Source of the DNA: Nocardioides sp. S5
GTDB taxonomy: Bacteria; Actinomycetota; Actinomycetes; Propionibacteriales; Nocardioidaceae
Direction of reading: 5' to 3'
NCBI RefSeq assembly: GCF_017310035.1
Contig: NZ_CP022296.1
Coordinates: forward strand, 4,588,001-4,652,000
Length of the DNA: 64,000 bases
Positions 35,485 to 44,300 of this stretch are shown in pieces. Position 1 is the stretch's first letter, and the number at the start of each line of letters is the position of its first letter. The position numbers and the translations under genes were made by a program. The notes below the pieces were generated by a model. That model was not told where the DNA came from. It did no database searches and saw nothing but the letters and a program-made list of their open reading frames with translations.

Positions 35485-35515
35485 GGGTGAACAGAAAGTG
35501 AACGGGAGGTGTCAC

Positions 35516-35641
35516 ATGAGCAAGCACTCGATGACCGGAGCTCCGGTCTGCACGTGGGTGAGCGTCATCGACGCGTCGGGGCGCACCCACCTGGAGGCCC
35601 GCTGGTCGGTTGCTCCGACGGCCCAGGCCGCCGCTGCCTGA
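35516..35641 (+). CDS. 41-residue protein of unknown function
   Basis: 41 codons from ATG with GGGAGGT six bases upstream, between a promoter-like box and a strong terminator, so it is a well-framed stand-alone gene. The product begins MSKHSMTGAPVCTWVSVIDA and has one Cys, two Trp and an Ala-rich tail. Short proteins of this kind with a similar N-terminus occur in related actinobacteria. No function known. Confidence 0.65.
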   Translation: MSKHSMTGAPVCTWVSVIDASGRTHLEARWSVAPTAQAAAA

Positions 35642-35655
35642 CCCCGCTCCCCGCA

Positions 35656-35687
35656 CGAGCCACGCCCCCTTGCAGGGGCGTGGCTCG
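35656..35687 (+). terminator. Terminator of the 41-residue gene
   Basis: CGAGCCACGCCCC pairs perfectly with GGGGCGTGGCTCG (13 bp) around a 6-base loop, 15 bases after the stop. Confidence 0.8.
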
Positions 35688-35752
35688 ACGCATTTCGGGG
35701 GCGCCGCCGAAATTCCCCGGCCGATCGGGAATGAAGCCCGAAGGCGTCCGGT

Positions 35753-35778
35753 TATGATGGTTGAAAGTTCTACCAACC
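35753..35778 (+). promoter_or_regulatory. -10 box with adjacent inverted-repeat operator
   Basis: TATGAT (35753-35758) is followed directly by GGTTGAAAGTTCTACCAACC (35759-35778), whose ends are inverted. The element is placed just before the YceI gene and could be a MarR-type operator. A similar element precedes the luciferase-like gene at 56413-56436. Confidence 0.45.
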
Positions 35779-35808
35779 ACCTCGCACCACACCCAGGAGC
35801 CCTCTGCC

Positions 35809-36378
35809 ATGACCACCGGATTCGACGCCCCCACCACCGCCATCGACGACATCAGCGGCGACTACACCCTCGACGTGAGCCACAGCCGCCTCGGCTTCGT
35901 CGCCCGCCACGCCATGGTGACCAAGGTCCGCGGCCAGTTCGGCGCCTTCACCGGCACCGCCCACATCGACGAGGCCAACCCCTCGAGCTCCAAGGTCGAC
36001 CTCTCCATCGACGTCACCTCGGTCGAGACCGGCAGCGCGGACCGCGACGGCCACCTCAAGTCCGGCGACTTCTTCGACACCGAGACCTACCCCAACATCA
36101 CCTTCGTCTCCACCGACGTCGCGCGCTCCGGCAACGACTGGACGATCACCGGCGACCTCACGATCAAGGACGTGTCCAAGCCCGTCACGATCGAGTTCGA
36201 GCAGACCGGCTCCGCGCAGGACCCCTTCGGCAACGTCCGCGTCGGCTTCGAGGGCGAGACCACCATCAACCGCAAGGACTGGGGCCTCACCTGGAACGCC
36301 GCGCTCGAGACCGGCGGCGTCCTCGTCTCCGAGAAGATCAAGCTCGAGTTCGACATCTCGGCGATCCGCAACGCCTGA
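35809..36378 (+). CDS. YceI-family lipocalin-like protein
   Basis: 189 residues; the typical YceI order is visible: YTLDVSHSRLGFVARHAMVTKVRGQF near residue 22, then SIDVTSVETGSADRDGHLKSGDFFDTETYPNITFVSTDV, and INRKDWGLTWNAALETGGVLVSEKI. The fold binds polyisoprenoid or other hydrophobic molecules. Unlike many family members it has no signal peptide and so is cytoplasmic. ATG at 35809 with CAGGAG upstream. The 3' end is followed by a nested inverted repeat. Confidence 0.9.
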   Translation: MTTGFDAPTTAIDDISGDYTLDVSHSRLGFVARHAMVTKVRGQFGAFTGTAHIDEANPSSSKVDLSIDVTSVETGSADRDGHLKSGDFFDTETYPNITFVSTDVARSGNDWTITGDLTIKDVSKPVTIEFEQTGSAQDPFGNVRVGFEGETTINRKDWGLTWNAALETGGVLVSEKIKLEFDISAIRNA

Positions 36379-36381
36379 TCC

Positions 36382-36488
36382 ACGCCGACCGGGCACTTCG
36401 TGCCCGTGAAGCACGCCGACCGGGCACTTCGTTCTGAACGAAGTGCCCGGTCAGTGCATTTCAGCGCGAGGAAGTGCCCGGTCGGCGT
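36382..36488. terminator. Nested inverted repeat/terminator with four arms
   Basis: The motif CCGGGCACTTC occurs twice forward (arms at 36382-36399 and 36418-36433) and twice reversed (36437-36452 and 36471-36488). Arms 2 and 3 make a perfect 16-bp stem with a 3-base loop. Arms 1 and 4 match over 18 bp and could close an outer stem. It lies between the convergent YceI and DEAD-box genes. Confidence 0.75.
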
Positions 36489-36512
36489 CCGCCAGCGGCA
36501 GGAACCGCCCGG

Positions 36513-38249
36513 TCAGCGGGGGTTCTTGCCCTTGTAGCCGCCACCGCTGCTGCCGCCGCGGTGACCGCCGCCGGGACGGCCGCGGAACGGACCGTTGTCA
36601 GGCTTGATCTCGATCAGCTTGCCGGAGATCCGGGTGCTCTCGAGACGCTCGAGCGTGCCGGGGGGCAGGTCCGCAGGGAGCTCCACGACGGAGAAGTCCG
36701 GCTTGATCGAGATGTAGCCGAAGTCGCCGCGCGACAGGCCGCCCTCGTTGGCCAGCGCACCGACGATCTGGCGCGGCTCGACCTTGTGCCGCTTGCCGAC
36801 CTCGATGCGGTACGCCGCCATCGGCGCGCCGCTGCGGGACTCGCGCGGCGCCCGGTCGGCCTTGCCGCCATGGGTCGGCCGCTCGTCGAAGCCGCGCGAC
36901 GCACGCTCGGGCTCGGGCTCGAGCAGCAGCGGCTGCTCGCCGTGCATGACCGCGGCGAGCGCGGCAGCGACGTCCACCTCGGACACGTCGTGCTCGCTGA
37001 CGTAGTGGGAGACCACGTCGCGGAAGAAGTCGATGCGCTCGGGCTGCGTCAGCGCCTGGGTGATCTGATCGTCGAAGCGCGAGAGCCGCGTGGCGTTGAC
37101 GTCGTCGACCGTGGGCAGCTGCATCTGGGTGAGCGGCTGGCGGGTGGCCTTCTCGATCGCGCGCAGCAGGTGGCGCTCGCGCGGGGTGACGAAGGCGATC
37201 GAGTCACCGGTGCGCCCGGCACGACCCGTACGCCCGATGCGGTGGACGTAGGACTCGGTGTCGGTGGGGATGTCGTAGTTGACGACGTGGCTGATCCGCT
37301 CGACGTCGAGGCCGCGCGCGGCGACGTCGGTGGCGACGAGGATGTCGAGCTTTCCGGCCTTGAGCTGGTTGATCGTGCGCTCGCGCTGCACCTGGGCGAC
37401 GTCACCGTTGATGGCCATCGCGGAGTAGCCGCGGGCGCGCAGCTTCTCGGCCAGCGTCTCGGTCTCGTTCTTGGTCCGGACGAAGACGATCATGCCCTCG
37501 AAGTTCTCGACCTCGAGGATGCGCGTGAGGGCGTCGACCTTCTGGGGGTAGGACACGATCAGGTAGCGCTGGGTGATCGAGGAGACCGTCGACGTCTTGT
37601 TCTTGACGGTGATCTCGACCGGGTCGGCGAGGTACTTCTTGGAGATGCGGCGGATCTGCGCCGGCATGGTGGCGGAGAACAGGGCCACGTGCTTGTCGGC
37701 GGGGGTGTCGGCGAGGATCGTCTCGACGTCCTCGGCGAAGCCCATCTTGAGCATCTCGTCGGCCTCGTCGAGGACGAGGAAGCGGAGCTCGGAGAGGTCG
37801 AGGGTGCCCTTCTCGAGGTGGTCCATGATGCGGCCGGGCGTGCCGACGACGACGTGCACGCCACGACGCAGCGCGGAGAGCTGGACGCCGTAGCCCTGGC
37901 CGCCGTAGATCGGCAGCACGCGCACGCCCTTCATGTGAGCGGCGTACTTCTCGAAGGCCTCGGACACCTGCAACGCGAGCTCGCGGGTCGGCGCGAGCAC
38001 GAGGGCCTGCGGCGTCTTCTGCGAGAGGTCGAGCTGGGACAGGATCGGCAGCGCGAAGGCGGCCGTCTTGCCGGTGCCGGTCTGGGCGAGGCCGACGACG
38101 TGGCGGCCCTCGAGCAGCGGCGGGATGGTCTGAGCCTGGATCTGCGAGGGGGTCTCGTAGCCGACGTCCGTCAGCGCCTTGAGCACCGCGGGCGCGAGGC
38201 CGAGGTCGGAGAAGGTCTGCTGGGGGGCGTCGGTCTGGTCGTCACTCAC
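36513..38249 (-). CDS. DEAD-box ATP-dependent RNA helicase
   Basis: 578 residues. Q motif (QTFSDLGLAPAVLKALTDVGYETPSQIQ), AQTGTGKT at 55-62, PTRELALQ, DEAD at 161-164, SAT at 192-194 and HRIGRTGRAGRTG. The C-terminal ~80 residues hold a DbpA-type RNA-binding domain (YRIEVGKRHKVEPRQIVGALANEGGLSRGDFGYISIK) and a Gly-rich basic tail ending KGKNPR. This is the CsdA/DeaD arrangement, implicated in ribosome assembly and cold growth. Confidence 0.93.
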   Translation of the reverse strand: MSDDQTDAPQQTFSDLGLAPAVLKALTDVGYETPSQIQAQTIPPLLEGRHVVGLAQTGTGKTAAFALPILSQLDLSQKTPQALVLAPTRELALQVSEAFEKYAAHMKGVRVLPIYGGQGYGVQLSALRRGVHVVVGTPGRIMDHLEKGTLDLSELRFLVLDEADEMLKMGFAEDVETILADTPADKHVALFSATMPAQIRRISKKYLADPVEITVKNKTSTVSSITQRYLIVSYPQKVDALTRILEVENFEGMIVFVRTKNETETLAEKLRARGYSAMAINGDVAQVQRERTINQLKAGKLDILVATDVAARGLDVERISHVVNYDIPTDTESYVHRIGRTGRAGRTGDSIAFVTPRERHLLRAIEKATRQPLTQMQLPTVDDVNATRLSRFDDQITQALTQPERIDFFRDVVSHYVSEHDVSEVDVAAALAAVMHGEQPLLLEPEPERASRGFDERPTHGGKADRAPRESRSGAPMAAYRIEVGKRHKVEPRQIVGALANEGGLSRGDFGYISIKPDFSVVELPADLPPGTLERLESTRISGKLIEIKPDNGPFRGRPGGGHRGGSSGGGYKGKNPR

Positions 38250-38355
38250 CCGAACAAAGGTAGGGCCTCAGGCGTGAATCGGACATTCCCCACCAGGTCC
38301 GGAGGGCGCGGATAAGCGCACGACAGGCCGCCACGTGAGGCAGCACACTTGCTCC

Positions 38356-39321
38356 ATGCCCGAGCAGCCCCGTCCCGACCCGTCGCCGACCACCCTGCCC
38401 GACCTCCCCCAGGGCCTCACCACCCGGCCCCTGCAGAAGACCGACGCCCGTGCCGTCCACCTCCTCATGGCCGCGCAGGAGATGGCCGACATCGGCGAGG
38501 TGGCGATCGAGGAGGCCGACATCGTCAGTGACTGGGCCCGCCCCAGCCACGACCTCGCCGCGCGCTCGGTGGGCGTCCTCGACGGCGAGGAGCTGGTGGC
38601 GTACGCCGAGCTGATGGGCGTCGACCGCGCCGACACCGCGGTCGCCCCGTCCCACCGCGGGCGCGGCATCGGCACCTGGCTGGCCCTCTGGCTCCAGGAC
38701 CTCGGCCGCCGGGTCGGCTCGCCGGTCATCGGGATGCCCGTGCCGCAGGGATCCCCGGGCGACCGCCTCCTGGAGCAGCTCGGCTACCGGGTGCGCTGGA
38801 CCAGCTGGGTGCTCAGGCTCCCCGAGGGCGCGACCATCCCCGAGCGCGAGCTGCCGGCCGACCACGTCGTACGCACGGCACGGCCCGACGAGCTGCGGGC
38901 CGTCCACGACGTGCTCGAGGACGCCTTCCTCGAGTGGTCGGTGCGCGAGCGGGAGGCCTTCGAGGACTTCGAGGCCGCGACCACCGGGCGCCCGGGGTTC
39001 GAGCCGTGGAACCTGCGTGTCGCGGTGGACCCCGCGGGCACCGTGGTCGGCGTCTCGCTCGTGCTGGTGTCCGACAACGGCACGACCGGCTACGTCGACC
39101 GCCTCGCCGTACGCCGTGACCAGCGGGGCCGCGGCCTGGCGCAGGCGCTGCTCGTGGACTCCTTCGCCCAGGCCCGCGCGCACGGCACCACGACGTCCGA
39201 GCTGAGCACCGACTCGCGCACCGGAGCGCTCGGCCTCTACGAAAGGGTGGGCATGGTGACGACCGGCATCTGGGTCAATCGCGCGGTCGACCTCGACCCC
39301 ACCACGGAAATCGCACGCTGA
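38356..39321 (+). CDS. Double GNAT acetyltransferase
   Basis: About 321 residues with two GNAT halves. The first (residues ~15-155) has SHRGRGIGTWLALWLQDLGRR, and the second (~165-320) has DQRGRGLAQALLVDSFAQARAHG, both acetyl-CoA loops. Proteins with this tandem fold are common in actinobacteria and may acetylate antibiotics, peptides or small amines, though the substrate is unknown. The ATG at 38356 is preferred over a GTG seven codons earlier; neither has a strong ribosome site. Confidence 0.85.
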   Translation: MPEQPRPDPSPTTLPDLPQGLTTRPLQKTDARAVHLLMAAQEMADIGEVAIEEADIVSDWARPSHDLAARSVGVLDGEELVAYAELMGVDRADTAVAPSHRGRGIGTWLALWLQDLGRRVGSPVIGMPVPQGSPGDRLLEQLGYRVRWTSWVLRLPEGATIPERELPADHVVRTARPDELRAVHDVLEDAFLEWSVREREAFEDFEAATTGRPGFEPWNLRVAVDPAGTVVGVSLVLVSDNGTTGYVDRLAVRRDQRGRGLAQALLVDSFAQARAHGTTTSELSTDSRTGALGLYERVGMVTTGIWVNRAVDLDPTTEIAR

Positions 39322-39447
39322 GTCAGCGCGGGCAAAAGATTCCGTCAAATGCACTGGTCTAGACACGCGTCCACAGCACAGCAACTATCGCGCCATTGAC
39401 TGTTCGTAGCCCGTACCATCGATCAACGTCGCCGAGGCGACGCCATT

Positions 39448-39468
39448 GCAGGGACGTGGGGTCCCTGC
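39448..39468 (+). promoter_or_regulatory. 5' leader hairpin before response regulator
   Basis: GCAGGGAC and GTCCCTGC form a perfect 8-bp stem with a 5-base loop 27 bases before the GTG. The 173-bp gap upstream is lower in GC and holds a TTGACT box (around 39398), but no clear matching -10. Confidence 0.4.
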
Positions 39469-39494
39469 TGTGAGCTCATGGTGGGGGTTTCAAC

Positions 39495-40328
39495 GTGCAA
39501 GATCTTCATGCATTGGTCGTCGAGGACGATCCAGACATCTCGTCCGCGCTCGTCGAGACGCTCGAGGGAGCCGGCTTCCGGGTCACCTCGGCGCGCGACG
39601 GACGGCAGGCGGTGGAAGTCGCGGCAGGCGATCCACCTGACCTGGTCACGCTCGACCTGACGCTGCCGCACATGGACGGCATCGAGGTCTGCCGCCGCAT
39701 CCGGGAGAGCAGCGACTGCTACATCGTGATCGTGTCCGCGCGGTCCGACGAGGTGGACAGGCTGATCGGCCTGGAGGTCGGCGCCGACGACTTCGTGCTC
39801 AAGCCGTTCTCACCGCGCGAGCTGCGGGCCCGGGTGGCGGCACTGTTCCGCCGTCCCCGATCGGCCGGGACCACCGACGACGCTGCGGCGTCCACGGCCC
39901 TCCACGTGCCGAGCCCCTCGCAGCCCGCCGACGAGCCGAGCACGATCTCGGCCGGAGCCGGCCTGGTCATCAACTCCGCGCGCCGCGAGGTGCAGGTCGA
40001 CGGCGCGATCGTCGACCTGACCCGCATCGAGTACGACGTCCTGGAGTACCTCGCCACGCACCTCTCCCGGGTCTGCACCCGCGAGGAGATGGTCCTGGCG
40101 ATCTGGAGCAGCGCGCTCACCCACGACCACCACCTGGTGGACGTGCACGTGGCCAACCTGCGCGGCAAGCTGCGCCGGCACTCCGACGCCACCTGGATCC
40201 ACACGATCCGTGGCATCGGCTACCGGATGGACCGCGAGGGCAGCCAGGAGGACCGGCGCGCAGGCGGCGGCCCCTACCTGGTGGCCCGCATCGACTCGGA
40301 GGACTGGGCCCGGGGCCTGGACTTCTGA
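39495..40328 (+). CDS. OmpR/PhoB-type response regulator (orphan)
   Basis: 277 residues. Receiver domain with acidic pocket (EDDPD at 10-14), phosphoacceptor D54 in LVTLDLTLP, and conserved lysine in LKPFS near 104. The DNA-binding winged helix is at ~160-250 (VDLTRIEYDVLEYLATHLSRVCTREEMVLAIW, HVANLRGKLRRHSDATWIHTIRGIGYRM). The ~40-residue linker is Thr/Ser/Pro-rich. No histidine kinase is beside it. GTG start after GGTGGGGG. A terminator follows, and a paralogue with the same linker style is next. Confidence 0.88.
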   Translation: MQDLHALVVEDDPDISSALVETLEGAGFRVTSARDGRQAVEVAAGDPPDLVTLDLTLPHMDGIEVCRRIRESSDCYIVIVSARSDEVDRLIGLEVGADDFVLKPFSPRELRARVAALFRRPRSAGTTDDAAASTALHVPSPSQPADEPSTISAGAGLVINSARREVQVDGAIVDLTRIEYDVLEYLATHLSRVCTREEMVLAIWSSALTHDHHLVDVHVANLRGKLRRHSDATWIHTIRGIGYRMDREGSQEDRRAGGGPYLVARIDSEDWARGLDF

Positions 40329-40372
40329 GGGACGCCCCCCCCGGGGCACCGGGATTGCGCGAAGCAGACACC

Positions 40373-40412
40373 CTCCGAGCCGCTGCCGCCTACGATCGGT
40401 AGCGGCTCGGAG
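40373..40412 (+). terminator. Terminator between the two response regulators
   Basis: CTCCGAGCCGCTGCCG pairs with CGGTAGCGGCTCGGAG (16 bp, one G-T) around an 8-base loop. GCAGAC at 40364 and GTCTGC at 40415 can extend the stem. Confidence 0.75.
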
Positions 40413-40494
40413 TCGTCTGCCCGCCCCGGCTCGACGCGTGGGTCTGCCCCGTACGTTTCCGGGTAGATGATTTCTCAACTTGGGAGCAGTGCTG

Positions 40495-41295
40495 ATGATG
40501 AAGGAACGGACCGCCGTGGTCGTCGAGGACGACCGCGACATCGGTGACGTCATCTCCAGCCTCCTGGACCAGGCCGGGTTCGACGTCGCGGTCGCGCGCA
40601 CCGGCGCCGATGCCCTGAACCTGATCCGCGAGCGCAAGCCCGACCTGGTCACCCTCGACCTCTCGCTGCCCGACATCGACGGCGTGGAGGTCTGCCGGCA
40701 GATCCGCGTCGTGAGCGACTGCTACGTCATCGTGATCAGCGCCCGCACCTCCGAGGTCGACCGGCTGATCGGCCTCGAGGTCGGCGCCGACGACTACCTC
40801 GTCAAGCCCTTCTCCATGCGCGAGCTGCAGGCACGCGTCGCCGCGCTCTTCCGGCGACCGCGCACCTCCGACCTCGTCTCGCCGGCGACGGCCGCGGCGA
40901 CGGCCCAGGCGGCGGAGGCCGTGGCGCTCGCCGTCATGGACCCGGCGACCGACCCCGCCACCGGCGAGGCCTACCCGCCCACGCACCCCCTCGGCTGCGA
41001 CGACCTGACGCTCAGGCCGGGCGCCCGCGAGGTCCTCGTCTCCGGCGAGGAGATCGACCTGACCCGCACCGAGTTCGACCTGCTGGCCCACCTGGTGCGC
41101 AACCCCGGAGTAGTCGTGGCGCGCGAGGACCTGATGCGCGCGGTGTGGGCCACCGAGTTCGTCCCGGACAGCACGCACGTCGTCGACGTGCACCTGGCCA
41201 ACCTGCGCCGCAAGCTGCGCAAGGCCGCGTCCGGCAACGAGTGGATCCGCACCATCCGGGGCGTCGGCTTCCGCTACGACCCCTGCTGCCCCTGA
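40495..41295 (+). CDS. OmpR/PhoB-type response regulator (orphan)
   Basis: 266 residues, paralogous to the preceding gene (~shared receiver blocks LVTLDLSLP with D55, VIVISARTSEVDRLIGLEVGADDYLVKPFS). The winged-helix domain (DLTRTEFDLLAHLVRNPGVVVAREDLMRAVW ... HLANLRRKLRK) is intact. The linker here is Ala/Thr/Pro-rich and ~45 residues long. GGGAG eight bases before the first of two ATG codons supports 40495. A separate terminator precedes it, so the pair is not strictly one operon. No kinase nearby. Confidence 0.88.
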   Translation: MMKERTAVVVEDDRDIGDVISSLLDQAGFDVAVARTGADALNLIRERKPDLVTLDLSLPDIDGVEVCRQIRVVSDCYVIVISARTSEVDRLIGLEVGADDYLVKPFSMRELQARVAALFRRPRTSDLVSPATAAATAQAAEAVALAVMDPATDPATGEAYPPTHPLGCDDLTLRPGAREVLVSGEEIDLTRTEFDLLAHLVRNPGVVVAREDLMRAVWATEFVPDSTHVVDVHLANLRRKLRKAASGNEWIRTIRGVGFRYDPCCP

Positions 41296-41368
41296 CGCCA
41301 CCCTGACGCCACCTGACGCCCACCCGATGCGCGCCTGACGCCCACCTGACGCAGGAGCTCGGCGTCAG
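41292..41368. repeat. Short tandem repeat and 3' hairpin
   Basis: CTGACGCC or a close form recurs five times (41292, 41303, 41313, 41335, 41346) just at and after the regulator stop, and the reverse complement GGCGTCAG lies at 41361-41368 by the stop of the permease gene. Any copy can pair with it, so this may be a terminator for the convergent genes. Confidence 0.5.
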
Positions 41369-44300
41369 CGCGCCGACTCGCGCAGCGTCGCGCCGCGCGC
41401 ACCGCGCACCGTCATCGACGCGCTGATGAGCGCGACGGCACCGAAGACCGCCGCCGCGAGGAGCGCGAGCACCACCAGCCGCAGCGGCGAGATGGCCGCG
41501 ACCAGCGCAGGCGTCGTCGGGTCGTCGGCGTAGCCGAGGGTGATCGTGCGCAGCACCACCCACTGCGCCAGCGACCCCGCCAGGATGCCGGCGACCGCCG
41601 CGCTGCCGAGGACCACGGCGAGCTCGCGCACCACCGCGACCATGACCGCACCGCGGGGTACGCCGACCACGCGCAGCGCCGCGGCGTCGCGGCGGCGGGC
41701 CGGGAGCTGCACGGCCGCGCTCACGAAGAGGCCGGCCAGCGCCATTACCAGCACCAGCGCGGCGACCACGCCGTAGAGGCGCAGCGCGAGGGCGTACGCG
41801 CTCTGGTCGAGCACCTGCCGCTCCTGCGCCAGGGTCGTGGCGACGCTGAGCCCCGCCTCGGAGAGCTGCTCGGTCACCGACGCCGGCGTGCCCTCGCGGG
41901 CCAGGACGCGGGTGGTGAAGAGGTTGTCGAAGACCGGGCGGTCGGTGATGAAGGAGGAGTAGTCGACCAGCAGGCCCGACGGTCCCGTGAAGGGCATGCC
42001 CTCCACGGCGCCGATGCCGCCGAGGGTGTCGACCGGGATCAGGCCGTAGCCCTCGTCGAGGCGGTCGAGGGCGCGCTGCTGCACACCGGGGCCGGCCAGC
42101 GCGGGCCGGTCGCGGGACAGGCCGCCGGAGGTGAGGCGGGCCATGCCGACGGACTCGCCGGTGTCGACGGCCATCTCCAGGGTGCCGTCGACCTCCTGCA
42201 GGTCGGTGATGGACGTCTTCACGGCCGCGTCGGGGGTGGCCCGCCAGCCGGCGCCCTCGATGCCGCCCTCGACGGGCGCCCCGTCGACCTCGATGCCGAC
42301 CAGCCGCAGGGTGCCGGACATCCGGGTGTTGGTGCCGGCGCCGCCGCCGAGCGTCATCCCCTCGAGCGGGCAGCCCTCGGCGCACTGCGGGAGTCGCGCC
42401 GAGCGGGTGGTGACGCCCGCGGGGAAGGGACCGAGGTAGACCTTGAGCGGGACCCCGGCGCGGGTGCCGAACCGGACCTCGACCGACAGGTCGTCGTCCA
42501 TGTCGGTCCGGTTGTCGACGGTGAGGCTGAGCCGCCGGCCCTCGACCGTCGGCACCAGGCCGTCGGGGGCGATCTGCTCGGCGACCTGCTCGACGTCGCG
42601 GCCCGGGCTCCAGGTCGGGGGCCAGGTCGCGACCCGCGCGAGCCGGCTGCTGTCGACGACGGAGAAGTTGGCGCCGGGGTTGGTGACGCTCGCCGCCGCC
42701 ATGATCCACTCGCCCTCGGGGTCGATCCGGCGGGTGAGGTCGATCGCCTCCGACATGCTGAGGGTGGTGGACCAGGTGGTCTGGGCCGGCGAGGCGGTCG
42801 CGGCGACACTGGTGCGCCAGGTGGCCGCGGAGTCGTAGACGCCGGCACCGAAGACGGCCACCGCGATCGCGGCGGTGATCGGCAGGATCACCAGCGTGCC
42901 CTCCTGGCGGCGCGAGATCGCGCGCGAGGACACGAAGCCGCTGAGCGAGCGACCACGCGAGCGCCTGGTCCACCAGGTGGCGAGCACGGCGATGAGCTTC
43001 GTCGCGGCCAGGCCCGCGACCACCGCGAGCAGCACCGGCAGGACCAGATCGGTGGCGTCGGGCTCGCCGGGCCCGCTCGCCGACAGCTTGCTGGCCAGCG
43101 TCGCGACGGCGAGGGCGACGAGGGTGAGCTGGGCGATGACCGACCAGCGGCGCGCGGCGACCGGACGGCGTACGCCGCTGAGCTGGGAGGCAAGCGACTC
43201 GCGCACCACCAGGCCCACTGCGACGCACGCGACGGCGAAGGACGCGAGCAGCACCAGGCCGGCCGCGACCCAGCTCGCCGCCGGGAGCGGCAACGGCAGC
43301 CCCGGCACCAGCCAGCTGCGCACGAGCACCACCGACAGCCCGAGGCCGAAGGCGATGCCGAGCGGCGTGGCGAGCAGGAGCAGGGTGAGCGGCTCGGCCA
43401 GGCCCAGGCCCCACAGCTTGCGGGCCGTGACACCGCGCAGGGAGGCGAGCGCGAGCTCGGGGACGCGCAGCTCGCTCGCGGCGTTGAGCAGGCGCATCAG
43501 CAGCGCGAGCGCGACGAGGACCAGGGACAGCACCGCCGGTGCGATCGAGCTGCGGGCGGTGGACTGCTGGAAGCGGACCTCCCCGACGACGTCGGCGAGC
43601 GAGTTGGTGTCGTCGGCGCGCAGCGTGCCGCCCTCGACCTCGACGTCGGTGTCCGGCGGCACGGCACCGGCTGCGGCGGCGGCCTCGTCGAGCTCGGCCG
43701 GTGTCAGGTCGGCCGGCACGTCGAGACGCGTGTCGACGCGGACCGTCCACGCGCCGACCGCGGTGACGGTGTCGTCGGTGGTGATGAGGGGGGCGGGGGC
43801 GTAGGGCTGGTAGCCCCCGCGGATGCTCTCCTGCTCGTTGGTGCTGGTCAGCCGGCCGGGGATCAGCCAGTCGGCACCCGTGCTCGGGGTGTCGTAGGTG
43901 CCGACCACGACGACTTCCTCGAGGCCCGGGCGCGGGAGGTCGAGGGCAGCGACGCCGGGGGTCTCGAAGATGGCGAGCGGGAGCGGGCGACCGATCTCGG
44001 CGCCGGTCTTCTCGACATCGGCGGCGAGCATCAGCACCTCGCCCTGCCGCTCGGGGCAGCGCCCCTCCACCTCGAGGACCTCGCACGCGTCGGCGCGTGA
44101 CCAGAAGGTCACCACGCCGCGCAGCGCGCTGAACCGCTCGGACTGCGCCGTCACCACCGGCTCCTGCCAGGGCCCGGTCGTCAGCGCGTCGGACGCCGCG
44201 ACCGCGTCTCGCTCGGCCTGCTCGATCGCGACCCCGGAGTCGGGGGTGTAGACGCGGCTCAGGCCGGTGAGACCGGGCGGCGACTCCTGGAGGCGGGTGA

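Noticed and set aside
36474..38315. 613-codon open frame opposite the DEAD-box gene
   Set aside because: All helicase motifs are on the minus strand; this frame has none.
40117..40371. Small minus-strand frame at the end of the first response regulator
   Set aside because: No ribosome site, no family signature, and antisense to a clear winged-helix domain.
41292..41353. CRISPR-like spacing of CTGACGCC
   Set aside because: The units are 8-10 bp and almost contiguous, with no spacers of 30 bp or more.
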